Source: Marinosulfonomonas sp. (GTDB taxonomy: Bacteria; Pseudomonadota; Alphaproteobacteria; Rhodobacterales; Rhodobacteraceae). Taken from it: a stretch of DNA of 14,631 nucleotides. Position numbers and translations under genes: made by a program. The notes below the pieces were generated by a model. The model was not told the origin of the DNA. It saw only the letters and a list, made by a program, of their open reading frames with translations, and made no database searches. The stretch is from assembly GCA_026989405.1 (NCBI GenBank), contig JALSJL010000315.1, positions 1-14,631 of the forward strand, in the 5' to 3' direction. Positions 6,535 to 13,862 of this stretch are shown one piece after another (the first letter of the stretch is position 1; each line of letters begins with the position of its first letter).

Positions 6535-7202
6535 TGCGTGCCGGTGTCATCGTATTTCCCGGCTCGAACTGCGACCGCGATCTGGCCGAGGCGTTGCGCG
6601 CCGCCGGTGCCGATGTCACGATGGTCTGGCACAAGGACAGCAGCTTGCCCGAGGGGCTTGACGTGGTGGCTGTGCCGGGCGGGTTTTCATTTGGCGACTA
6701 TTTGCGCTGCGGCGCCATCGCGGCCCGGTCGCCGGTTTCTTCGGCGCTTGTTGACCACGCGAAGAAGGGCGGCTATGTCATTGGAATATGTAATGGTTTT
6801 CAGATCTTGACAGAGACGGGTCTGCTGCCCGGCGCGCTGATGCGCAATGCTGGCCTGAAATTCGTTTGCCGCTCTGCAGATCTTGAAGTGGTCACCAGCG
6901 ACAGCGTGTTTACCGGCGGCTACCAGGCGGGCCAGGTTGTCAGCTACCCGGTCGCGCATCACGACGGCAATTATGTCGCCGACCAGGCGCTTGTCGCGCA
7001 TCTCGAGGCAGAAGACAGGGTCGCCTTCCGTTATGTGGACAATCCGAACGGATCGGTCGGCGACATCGCCGGAATTCTCAGTGAGAACCGACGGGTCCTT
7101 GGCCTGATGCCGCACCCCGAAAGGGCGGTGGACAGCCTGCAGGGCAGCAGCGACGGCGCGCCCATGTTCGCGGCTTTGAGCGCCCTGCTGGAAAACGCCT
7201 GA
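6534..7202 (+). CDS. purQ: FGAM synthase glutaminase subunit PurQ
   Basis: The 222-aa class I glutamine amidotransferase supplies ammonia to PurL for conversion of FGAR to FGAM. The nucleophile Cys86 sits in GICNGFQIL, and the His194/Glu196 pair of the triad sits in MPHPERA. The N-terminal VIVFPGSNCDRD and the GGFSFGDYLRCGAIA segment are PurQ signatures. The ATG overlaps the purS stop by one base (TGATG), with GGAG 8 bases upstream inside purS. It is the last purine gene visible; purL does not follow. The 43-base gap to the next gene has no clear terminator, so readthrough into the sensor kinase gene is possible. Confidence 0.97.
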   Translation: MRAGVIVFPGSNCDRDLAEALRAAGADVTMVWHKDSSLPEGLDVVAVPGGFSFGDYLRCGAIAARSPVSSALVDHAKKGGYVIGICNGFQILTETGLLPGALMRNAGLKFVCRSADLEVVTSDSVFTGGYQAGQVVSYPVAHHDGNYVADQALVAHLEAEDRVAFRYVDNPNGSVGDIAGILSENRRVLGLMPHPERAVDSLQGSSDGAPMFAALSALLENA

Positions 7203-7245
7203 GCTACGCCTTGAGACTGGCGTCAATGGCGCTTAGGTTGGGTGC

Positions 7246-9006
7246 ATGCCCCAAGGCTCGATGAAACCCGGCAAGAGCACGCGTCCCGCCATGTCATGGC
7301 TTGGGCGTTTCAACGTCTTGCTGGTCACCCTCATCGGGGTCACGGTGGTCTTGTGGACAAACCAGTGGCTGAGCGAGCGCTTTACCGAAGACACCCGAAG
7401 CCGGGCCGCTGTCCGGCAGGCCCTGTATTCCGGCAACCTGATTTCCGAGTTGCAGCGAAACTCTGTCGTGCCGTTGTTGTTGTCGCGCGAACCGGGCTTG
7501 ATCAGCGCCCTGTCGACCGGCAATTTTTCGCAATCTTCGCAAAAGTTGATCTACTATTCCGAAGAGATCGGCGCCGCCGGCCTGATGATGCTGGACGCAA
7601 ACGGTCGGGTCGTTGCCGCGACAGATCGTTCGAAAATCGGCGGAAACCACCGGCAGGAGCCCTATTTTGTCGAAGCGCTGCGCTCTGGCGACACGGTGTT
7701 TACCACCTCTCAGACAGAAGCCGGCGCATTTGTGTTCAACTACAGCCGCAAACTGGAAAACGATGGCGATCTGGCCGGGGTGATCGTGGTCGAGGCCGAT
7801 CTGGGCCGATTTGAAAACAGCTGGCTTGGCATCAACGATGTTGTCATGGTGTCCGACAGCGAGGGAACCGTCGTCCTGTCCACCGAACCGCGCTGGCGCG
7901 GCCTGAAGCAGGAAGACGCGTTGCAGACCACCTCGGCGCCTTCCGCGATTGACCGGGCGATCCGGGCCGCGGTTGACTGGACGACACTGCCTTATGACGC
8001 GTTCATCCGGGGCCAGGCCGTGATGCGGATGGAAACCCGGGTGCCGTTTCAGGGCTGGACCATGACCAGTTTCACGCCCTATGCGTCGGTGCGTGAGCGG
8101 GTAAACGGGGTGCTGGCGCTCGAGATCATGGGGTTTGCCATCCTGCTGGCTGTCGCGTTCTATTTCGCGAGCCGGCGGGCGCGGGCGCGCTCGGTGGAGT
8201 ATCAGCAGGAGTCGGCAGAACTCCGCCAGTTGAACGATGCGTTGCAGCGGGAAATCGCCGAACGGGAGAAGGCCGAACATCACCTGAACATCGCCGAACA
8301 GACACTGGCCCAGTCGTCCAAACTTGCCGCTCTGGGCGAGATGTCTGCCGCGGTCAGCCATGAGCTCAATCAGCCGCTGGCGGCCATGAAGACCTACCTT
8401 GCCGGCGCCAAGCTGCTGTTGCGCCGAAAACGGCCGGACGAAGCGCTCAGTTCCTTTCAGCGGGTGGACGATCTGATCGAGCGGATGGGCTCGATCACGC
8501 GCCAGCTCAAGAGCTATGCGCGCAAGGGCGGGGATGCCTTCGAGCCCTTGGATTTAAGGGATGCGTTCTCATCGGCCCTGTCGATGATGGAGCCGCAGCT
8601 GCGCCGTCAGGATGTCGAGATCATCCGCCATATTCCGACAGAACCGGTCATGGTGATGGCGGATCGGGTGCGGCTGGAACAGGTGATGATCAACCTGTTG
8701 CGCAATGCCATGGACGCCATCAAGAATGCGAAAGACCCATCGATCGAAGTCATCATTTCGGCTGGTGAAACGGCGGTGTTTTCGGTGCGGGACAACGGCC
8801 ATGGAATCCAGGATCTGGACAGTCTCTTCGAGCCTTTCTACACGACCAAGGCACCGGGAGACGGGGTTGGTCTTGGTCTTGCCATTTCCTCGGGTATCGT
8901 GAACGATTTCGGCGGGCGCCTCATGGCGCGGAACGGTTCCGGTGGGGGGGCCGTTTTTGAAATGAAACTCCCGTTGCTTGATGCCAGAATGGATGCGGCG
9001 GAATAG
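7246..9006 (+). CDS. dctB: DctB-like membrane sensor histidine kinase
   Basis: The 586-aa inner-membrane kinase has transmembrane helix 1 at about 22-39, a roughly 245-residue periplasmic Cache-type sensor domain, and transmembrane helix 2 at about 288-308. A coiled-coil linker (about 310-355) precedes the HisKA domain with phospho-acceptor His372 in SHELNQPLAAMK. The ATPase domain shows the N box (Asn487), the G1 box DNGHGI (516-521) and the G2 box GVGLGL (540-545). Domain order, length and the HELNQPL-type H box fit the DctB C4-dicarboxylate sensors, so succinate, malate or fumarate are the expected ligands. The true ligand is inferred. The ATG at 7246 is used; ATGs at 7261 (AAGG 4 bases upstream) and 7291 are alternatives that keep the first helix. 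The partner regulator gene starts one base after the stop. No transporter genes are adjacent. Confidence 0.82.
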   Translation: MPQGSMKPGKSTRPAMSWLGRFNVLLVTLIGVTVVLWTNQWLSERFTEDTRSRAAVRQALYSGNLISELQRNSVVPLLLSREPGLISALSTGNFSQSSQKLIYYSEEIGAAGLMMLDANGRVVAATDRSKIGGNHRQEPYFVEALRSGDTVFTTSQTEAGAFVFNYSRKLENDGDLAGVIVVEADLGRFENSWLGINDVVMVSDSEGTVVLSTEPRWRGLKQEDALQTTSAPSAIDRAIRAAVDWTTLPYDAFIRGQAVMRMETRVPFQGWTMTSFTPYASVRERVNGVLALEIMGFAILLAVAFYFASRRARARSVEYQQESAELRQLNDALQREIAEREKAEHHLNIAEQTLAQSSKLAALGEMSAAVSHELNQPLAAMKTYLAGAKLLLRRKRPDEALSSFQRVDDLIERMGSITRQLKSYARKGGDAFEPLDLRDAFSSALSMMEPQLRRQDVEIIRHIPTEPVMVMADRVRLEQVMINLLRNAMDAIKNAKDPSIEVIISAGETAVFSVRDNGHGIQDLDSLFEPFYTTKAPGDGVGLGLAISSGIVNDFGGRLMARNGSGGGAVFEMKLPLLDARMDAAE

Positions 9007-9007
9007 G

Positions 9008-10342
9008 ATGCCAAAACGCAAGATGAAAATAGCAATCGTTGACGACGAAAAGGACATGCGCCAGTCGATCAGCCAGTGGTTGGCGCTTTCGGGGTTCGAA
9101 ACCGAAACATTCGACAGCGGGGATGCTGCTTCCAAAGCGATCGGATCGGAGTATCCGGGCATTGTCGTGACCGACATCAAGATGCCGGGCATGGATGGCA
9201 TGCAGTTGCTGAAAAAGCTGATGAGCATCGACAGCGCCCTGCCTGTGATCATGATCACGGGCCACGGAGATGTTCCGATGGCCGTCGAAGCCATGCGCCT
9301 TGGCGCGTTCGATTTTCTTGAAAAGCCATTCAACCCCGATCGGATGACCGAACTTGCCAAGCGCGCCACCAACAGCCGTCGGCTGACGCTGGACAGCCGT
9401 GCGTTGCGCCAGGAGCTTTCGGATGGCTCCACGATCATGAAAAAGCTGATCGGGTCATCGCCGGTGATGGAGCGGCTGCGCGAAGACATCCTGGATCTGG
9501 GTCAGGCCGACGGCCATGTGTTGATTGATGGCGAAACCGGAACGGGCAAGACACTGGTTGCGCACGCGCTGCATGCGGTTGGCGCCAAGGCGGGCAAGAA
9601 ATTCGTTCTGGCATCCTGCTCGGCCCATGACGAGGAAACGCTGGCCAGGAAGCTGTTTGGCCCGACCGAGGAAGGGGCGAGCCTGCCGCTGATCGAACAG
9701 GCCCGCGGCGGCACCCTGGTTCTGGAAGACATCGAGGCGCTGTCACAGCAACTGCAGGCCCGGCTTCTGACCTGGATCAACGAACAGGGCACCCCGGCCG
9801 AAACCCGGCTGATTGCGATCTCGAACCTTCAGGAACAGGGCAAGACCTGCGAGGACGTGTTGCGCCCCGATCTGTTTTACCGGCTGGCGGCGATGAAAAT
9901 CACGCTGCCGCCGCTGCGCAACCGCGGTGAAGACGTGCTGACCCTGTTCAACCGTTTTGCGGAACAATCGGCCGAGGAATACGGTTGCGAGGCGCCCGAA
10001 GTGACCGCGCAAGAGGCCGCTCAGCTGTTGCAGGCCCCCTGGCCGGGCAACATCCGCCAACTTTCGAACGTGGCGGAGCGCGCGGTCTTGCAGGCGCGGC
10101 GCGGCACGGGTTCGATTGCGTCGCTGCTCATGTCGGAAGACGACGACGCCGAAGCCACCATGACGACCGAGGGCAAGCCGCTGAAGGAATATGTCGAGGC
10201 GTTCGAGCGCATGTTGATCGACAACACGATGCGCCGGCACAAGGGCTCGATCGTGGCCGTGATGGATGAACTTTGCCTGCCCCGACGCACGCTCAACGAA
10301 AAAATGGCGAAATACGGGTTGCAGCGCTCAGACTATCTCTGA
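9008..10342 (+). CDS. dctD: DctD-like response regulator with AAA+ domain lacking the GAFTGA sigma-54 loop
   Basis: The 444-aa regulator has a receiver domain with Asp12/Asp13, phospho-acceptor Asp56 (in TDIKMPG), Thr84 and Lys106. Next is an AAA+ domain with Walker A GETGTGKT (175-182), LRPDLFYRLA and PPLRNRGEDV. The C-terminal Fis-type helix-turn-helix lies at about 405-444 (HKGSIVAVMDEL...LPRRTLNEKM). The order is that of DctD/NtrC enhancer-binding proteins. After LFG (216-218), however, the normal HEKGAFTGA stretch is replaced by the short PTEEGAS. The Walker B position reads LVLED where LFLDE is usual. It probably cannot activate sigma-54 RNA polymerase and may act through sigma-70, as reported for Rhodobacter capsulatus NtrC. 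The ATG at 9008 is one base after the dctB stop, so the genes are translationally coupled; an ATG at 9023 is an alternative. Targets are unknown; dct transport genes elsewhere are the first guess. Confidence 0.83.
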   Translation: MPKRKMKIAIVDDEKDMRQSISQWLALSGFETETFDSGDAASKAIGSEYPGIVVTDIKMPGMDGMQLLKKLMSIDSALPVIMITGHGDVPMAVEAMRLGAFDFLEKPFNPDRMTELAKRATNSRRLTLDSRALRQELSDGSTIMKKLIGSSPVMERLREDILDLGQADGHVLIDGETGTGKTLVAHALHAVGAKAGKKFVLASCSAHDEETLARKLFGPTEEGASLPLIEQARGGTLVLEDIEALSQQLQARLLTWINEQGTPAETRLIAISNLQEQGKTCEDVLRPDLFYRLAAMKITLPPLRNRGEDVLTLFNRFAEQSAEEYGCEAPEVTAQEAAQLLQAPWPGNIRQLSNVAERAVLQARRGTGSIASLLMSEDDDAEATMTTEGKPLKEYVEAFERMLIDNTMRRHKGSIVAVMDELCLPRRTLNEKMAKYGLQRSDYL

Positions 10343-10764
10343 GTGCTCGTGGCGGCATGTCCGCGCAGATTGCCCATTTTGAGATTGTAATCCCCCCGAT
10401 AACACCTTTATGTTGCAGGGACGGGATACTCGACTGAGATTTGGACCCGAATAAGTTTCGCTGATTTCGTTTCTCCTGCAGGCATACGGTCGCGGGAATT
10501 TCGAGACAGACTAGAACGGCCGGAAGGCCAAAACTGTTAGCTCAACCCTGAAAAACAAGGGAAAGAGCCTGAAAATGGGGTGGCCTTGCCGCTCTGGAGA
10601 AAAACCGCGATGAGGCGCGCAGATCACATCACAAGCCAGTCAGACTCCGAACTCGGTGTCGCCAGGCTTGTCGCCGCGCCGGATATCGCTTCAACAAGAC
10701 ACCACCTGCAACGACTGGCGCCCCCCGGGGCGGCACCCTTGGACGTGGTGCAGCAAGAGATCAA
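10343..10764 (+). promoter_or_regulatory. Gene-free 422-base region: rne promoter and long structured 5' leader
   Basis: I see no convincing gene here; open frames overlapping the rne start lack family features and a ribosome site. The stretch has several potential RNA structures. GGCC-GGAA-GGCC (10518-10529) is a GNRA-type tetraloop hairpin, and CCCT/AGGG flanks an A-rich loop near 10546-10561. Close to the start codon, CACCAC (10700-10705) pairs with GTGGTG (10745-10750) and encloses an inner CGCC-N6-GGCG hairpin (10719-10732). The rne ribosome site is weak (AAGAGA, 10755-10760). Long leaders through which RNase E controls its own mRNA are known in enterobacteria; a similar role here is inference. 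Confidence 0.55.
10385..10414 (+). promoter_or_regulatory. Weak candidate promoter for rne
   Basis: TTGTAA (10385-10390) and TATGTT (10409-10414) are 18 bases apart, each matching 4 of 6 sigma-70 consensus positions, in the most AT-rich part of the gap. If used, it would give a leader of about 340 bases. Confidence is low because only the pattern supports it. Confidence 0.25.
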
Positions 10765-13494
10765 ATGGCAAAGAAAATGCTCATCGACGCCACCCACGCG
10801 GAAGAGACCCGCGTTGTGGTGGTCGACGGAAACAAGGTCGAGGAATTCGACTTTGAATCGGAAAACAAGCGCCAGCTAGCTGGCAATATATACCTTGCAA
10901 AAGTTACCCGGGTCGAACCGTCGCTGCAGGCGGCCTTCATCGATTACGGCGGCAACCGGCACGGTTTCCTGGCGTTTTCCGAGATTCACCCGGACTACTA
11001 TCAGATCCCGGTGGCCGATCGCGAGGCCCTGCTTGCAGAAGAACGCGAATACGCCAAGGCGCTGGCCGAGGAAGAAGAAGAGCGCGAATCAAAAAAGGCG
11101 TCGCGTTCCAGGTCGCGTTCGCGTGGCCGGTCGCGGTCGCGCGCCAAGGCCGCCGATGCCGGGAACGCAGATGCGGTGGCGACCAAGGAGGTCTCGGCCT
11201 CAGGCATGGACGTGATCGAGATCGACGCCCCTGATCTGGTCGATTCGGACGACGAAGGGCTTTCACCTGCCTTCACCGCGTCCGAAACACCCGTGGAAAC
11301 ACCCGCCTCCGACGAGACAACGCCCGCCCCAGCGGTGGACACTGCCGCAGATGTTGTCGCCGAAGTCGAGGTCGTCGAAGACGGCGACGCCGAGGCGCAG
11401 GCCGACCCGGCCGAAAAGGATGAAAACATCGAGCGGGTCGCCGACGACGACACCACCGAGGAAATTCGCCGTCCGCGCAAGGTGCGACCGCGCAAATACA
11501 AGATCCAGGAAGTGATCAAGGTGCGGCAGATCCTTCTGGTGCAGGTCGTCAAGGAAGAGCGCGGCAACAAGGGGGCGGCGCTGACCACCTATCTTTCGCT
11601 GGCCGGGCGCTACTGCGTTCTGATGCCCAACACGGCCCGCGGCGGCGGCATCAGCCGCAAGATCACCAACGCGGCCGACCGCAAGAAGCTCAAGGAAATT
11701 GCCAATGACATCGAGGTCCCGGATGGGGCCGGCCTGATCATTCGCACCGCCGGGGCACAACGCACCAAGACCGAAATCAAGCGTGATTACGAATACCTGC
11801 TGCGCCTGTGGGAGCAAATCCGCGAGTTGACGCTCAAGTCGATTGCACCGGCCAAGATCTACGAAGAGGGCAATCTGATCAAGCGCTCGATCCGCGATCT
11901 TTACAACAAGGAAATCGACGAGGTCTTTGTCGAGGGTGAAGACGGCTACCGGGTGGCCAAGGACTTCATGAAGATGATCATGCCCTCGCATGCCAAGAAC
12001 GTGAAGCTCTACAAGGAATCGCTGCCGCTCTTTGCCCGCTACCAGGTCGAAAGCTACCTGGCCTCGATGTTCAACCCGACGGTTCAACTGAAATCTGGTG
12101 GCTATATCGTGATCGGCGTGACCGAGGCGCTGGTGGCCATTGACGTGAACTCGGGCCGCTCGACCAAGGAAGGCTCGATCGAAGATACCGCGCTCAAGAC
12201 CAACCTTGAGGCGGCCGAAGAGATTGCCCGGCAATTGCGCCTGCGCGACCTGGCCGGGCTGATCGTCATCGACTTTATCGACATGGAAGAGCGGCGCAAC
12301 AACACGGCGGTCGAAAAGCGTTTCAAGGAACGGCTGAAAAATGATCGCGCGCGCATTCAGGTGGGTCGCATTTCCGGGTTCGGCCTGATGGAAATGTCGC
12401 GCCAACGTCTGCGCCCCGGCATGATCGAGGCGACCACACAGCCTTGCCCGCATTGTCATGGCACCGGCCTGATCCGGTCGGATGACAGCTTGGCCTTGTC
12501 CATCTTGCGCCAGTTGGAGGAAGAAGGCACGCGCAGGCGTTCGCGCGAGGCGTTGGTCAAGGTGCCGGTCGGAATTGCCAACTACCTGGTGAACCAGAAA
12601 CGCGAACATATTGCCGGCATCGAGGCCGCCTATGGCATGGCGGTGCGGATCGAAGCCGACCCGTTCCTGATTTCACCGGATTTCTCGATCGAGAAATTCA
12701 AGACCGCCACGCGCATGGTTCCCGAGGTTTCGGCGCCGGTTGTGTCGGTGGATGCCGCGATCATGTCCGAAGAGGATGAGGAACAGGAAGCCGAAACACC
12801 CGAAGAGCCGACCACCGAAGAGGCCGCGCCGAAAAAGCGCAGGCGTCGGCGCCGTCGGCGGCGCTCTGGTGGCGGTGATGCCCAGCCCCAGGCCGAGGCT
12901 TCGGATGCAGATGCGGCTGAAAACACCGCCGAGATAGCGCCACAGGCCCCGGAGGCAGGCGAAACAGCCGAAAAGGCTGCCGAGACCGCGCCGGGCGTTG
13001 CCGAAGAAAAGCCGCGCAAGGTCAGCCGGTCTCGCGCTGGCGGCGCCAAGGCGTCCGAGCCGGTTGCCGGGGCTGAAATTGCGCCGGCGGCCACGGAGGA
13101 CGCTGACACGGTGGCTGAGGTGGACGAAGCCGAAACGCCGAAAAAGCCGAAGGCCAAGACGACGCGCAAAAAACGCACGACCAGGAAAGCCGCAGATGCC
13201 GCCGCACAAGGCGCGTCTGACGAAACGGCCACTGAAGCGGCCCCCGATGCAGAGCCAGCCGAACCGGCGCAGGAAAAGAAGCCGAAAAAGGCGACCCGCA
13301 GCCGGGCCAAATCGAAGCCAAAGCCGGAAACCGCTGCGGCCCGGCCCCCGGCTCAAACCGAGCCTGCCGTTGCCGAGCCGACCCCGCCTGCGCCGGAAAA
13401 AGCGCCTGAACCGGTCCCGGTGGCCGAGGTTGCAGAGAAACCGGAGACCGCCGGCAAGCCGAAGAAAAAGGGCTGGTGGTCGCTCGGGAAATAG
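10765..13494 (+). CDS. rne: Ribonuclease E
   Basis: The 909-aa endoribonuclease cuts AU-rich single-stranded RNA in mRNA decay and rRNA/tRNA processing and scaffolds the degradosome. The S1 domain begins at about residue 38 (GNIYLAKVTRVEPSLQAAFI) and resumes at about 243 (YKIQEVIKVRQILLVQVV). An insertion of roughly 160 residues splits it: charged helix, then SRSRSRSRGRSRSR (113-126), then a long acidic stretch. The catalytic Asp460 (AIDVNSG) and Asp503 (IDFIDM) are 43 residues apart, as in E. coli Asp303/Asp346. The zinc link CPHC is at 561-564. After about 670 the chain is disordered: acidic, then Lys-Lys plus nine Arg (690-700), then Ala/Pro/Glu/Lys-rich repeats with SRSRAGG and TRSRAKS, ending in KKKGWWSLGK. 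The ATG at 10765 matches the family N-terminus; its ribosome site is weak. Split S1 domains are typical of alphaproteobacterial RNase E. Confidence 0.96.
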   Translation: MAKKMLIDATHAEETRVVVVDGNKVEEFDFESENKRQLAGNIYLAKVTRVEPSLQAAFIDYGGNRHGFLAFSEIHPDYYQIPVADREALLAEEREYAKALAEEEEERESKKASRSRSRSRGRSRSRAKAADAGNADAVATKEVSASGMDVIEIDAPDLVDSDDEGLSPAFTASETPVETPASDETTPAPAVDTAADVVAEVEVVEDGDAEAQADPAEKDENIERVADDDTTEEIRRPRKVRPRKYKIQEVIKVRQILLVQVVKEERGNKGAALTTYLSLAGRYCVLMPNTARGGGISRKITNAADRKKLKEIANDIEVPDGAGLIIRTAGAQRTKTEIKRDYEYLLRLWEQIRELTLKSIAPAKIYEEGNLIKRSIRDLYNKEIDEVFVEGEDGYRVAKDFMKMIMPSHAKNVKLYKESLPLFARYQVESYLASMFNPTVQLKSGGYIVIGVTEALVAIDVNSGRSTKEGSIEDTALKTNLEAAEEIARQLRLRDLAGLIVIDFIDMEERRNNTAVEKRFKERLKNDRARIQVGRISGFGLMEMSRQRLRPGMIEATTQPCPHCHGTGLIRSDDSLALSILRQLEEEGTRRRSREALVKVPVGIANYLVNQKREHIAGIEAAYGMAVRIEADPFLISPDFSIEKFKTATRMVPEVSAPVVSVDAAIMSEEDEEQEAETPEEPTTEEAAPKKRRRRRRRRRSGGGDAQPQAEASDADAAENTAEIAPQAPEAGETAEKAAETAPGVAEEKPRKVSRSRAGGAKASEPVAGAEIAPAATEDADTVAEVDEAETPKKPKAKTTRKKRTTRKAADAAAQGASDETATEAAPDAEPAEPAQEKKPKKATRSRAKSKPKPETAAARPPAQTEPAVAEPTPPAPEKAPEPVPVAEVAEKPETAGKPKKKGWWSLGK

Positions 13495-13515
13495 CGGTCG
13501 CGGATGTGAACATCG

Positions 13516-13548
13516 TGATGCCGGGTCAGGGGCCCGGCATCATTTTTT
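13516..13548 (+). terminator. Strong intrinsic terminator of rne
   Basis: TGATGCCGGG (13516-13525), a 7-base loop and CCCGGCATCA (13533-13542) form a perfect 10-bp stem, followed by six T. It starts 22 bases after the rne stop. The stop codon of the convergent tusA-like gene lies in its 3' arm. The minus-strand side has no T tract, so it acts mainly for rne. Confidence 0.95.
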
Positions 13549-13767
13549 CTGGATGAAATAGTGTGTTTCGCGCCCGCTCTTGCGCGACCCGAGATACTGG
13601 TGCCCGCTTTCGGTGCAGAAATGCGGCACATCAATGACTGCCGCCGGATCATCAGCCCGCAGCCGCAGCACCGCGCCAGAGCGCAGACCCGCCAGACGCT
13701 TGCGCGCCTTCAGCACCGGCAACGGGCAAAGCAGGCCGACTGCATCCAGATCTTCGTCAAATGTCAT
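13540..13767 (-). CDS. TusA-family sulfurtransferase-like protein
   Basis: The 75-aa protein has the TusA signature LDAVGLLCPLPVLKAR, with the sulfur-accepting Cys14 in the CPxP motif. It also has the family's later DDPAAVIDVPHFC strand (39-51) and the SGH segment. TusA-like proteins carry persulfide sulfur for tRNA thiolation, cofactor synthesis or sulfur oxidation; which pathway this copy serves is not visible. The ATG at 13767 is taken because the frame before it offers only a TTG two codons upstream. Its stop (13540-13542) lies within the rne terminator hairpin, so the two mRNAs overlap end to end. It is divergent from ccdA across a 95-base gap, which loosely suggests a shared link to thiol chemistry. 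Confidence 0.88.
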   Translation of the reverse strand: MTFDEDLDAVGLLCPLPVLKARKRLAGLRSGAVLRLRADDPAAVIDVPHFCTESGHQYLGSRKSGRETHYFIQKK

Positions 13768-13862
13768 GAGCAAGCGGGTTAGCGATGAACTTTCAGCATG
13801 TCCACAAAGATGTGACAGCTTGTGCGGGTGACGTGCCTGAAATGCCGGGCTATGTCTGAGAG

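Noticed and set aside
7294..8361. 355-codon minus-strand open frame inside the sensor kinase gene
   Set aside because: The plus-strand frame encodes a complete histidine kinase; the antisense frame has no family features.
10580..10879. Small plus-strand open frame in the rne leader overlapping the rne start
   Set aside because: It has no ribosome site or recognisable motif and runs out of frame into rne; a regulatory leader peptide cannot be excluded but nothing supports it.
11101..11145. SR-repeat coding DNA as a CRISPR or satellite repeat
   Set aside because: It is in-frame codon repetition within rne with no unit longer than about six bases and no spacers.
11263..12609. 448-codon minus-strand open frame inside rne
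   Set aside because: It lies opposite the conserved RNase E catalytic core; composition is His/Arg-rich shadow sequence with no ribosome site or domain.
13803..13814. CACA-AAGA-TGTG inverted repeat between tusA-like gene and ccdA
   Set aside because: Four-base arms are expected by chance in a 95-base gap.
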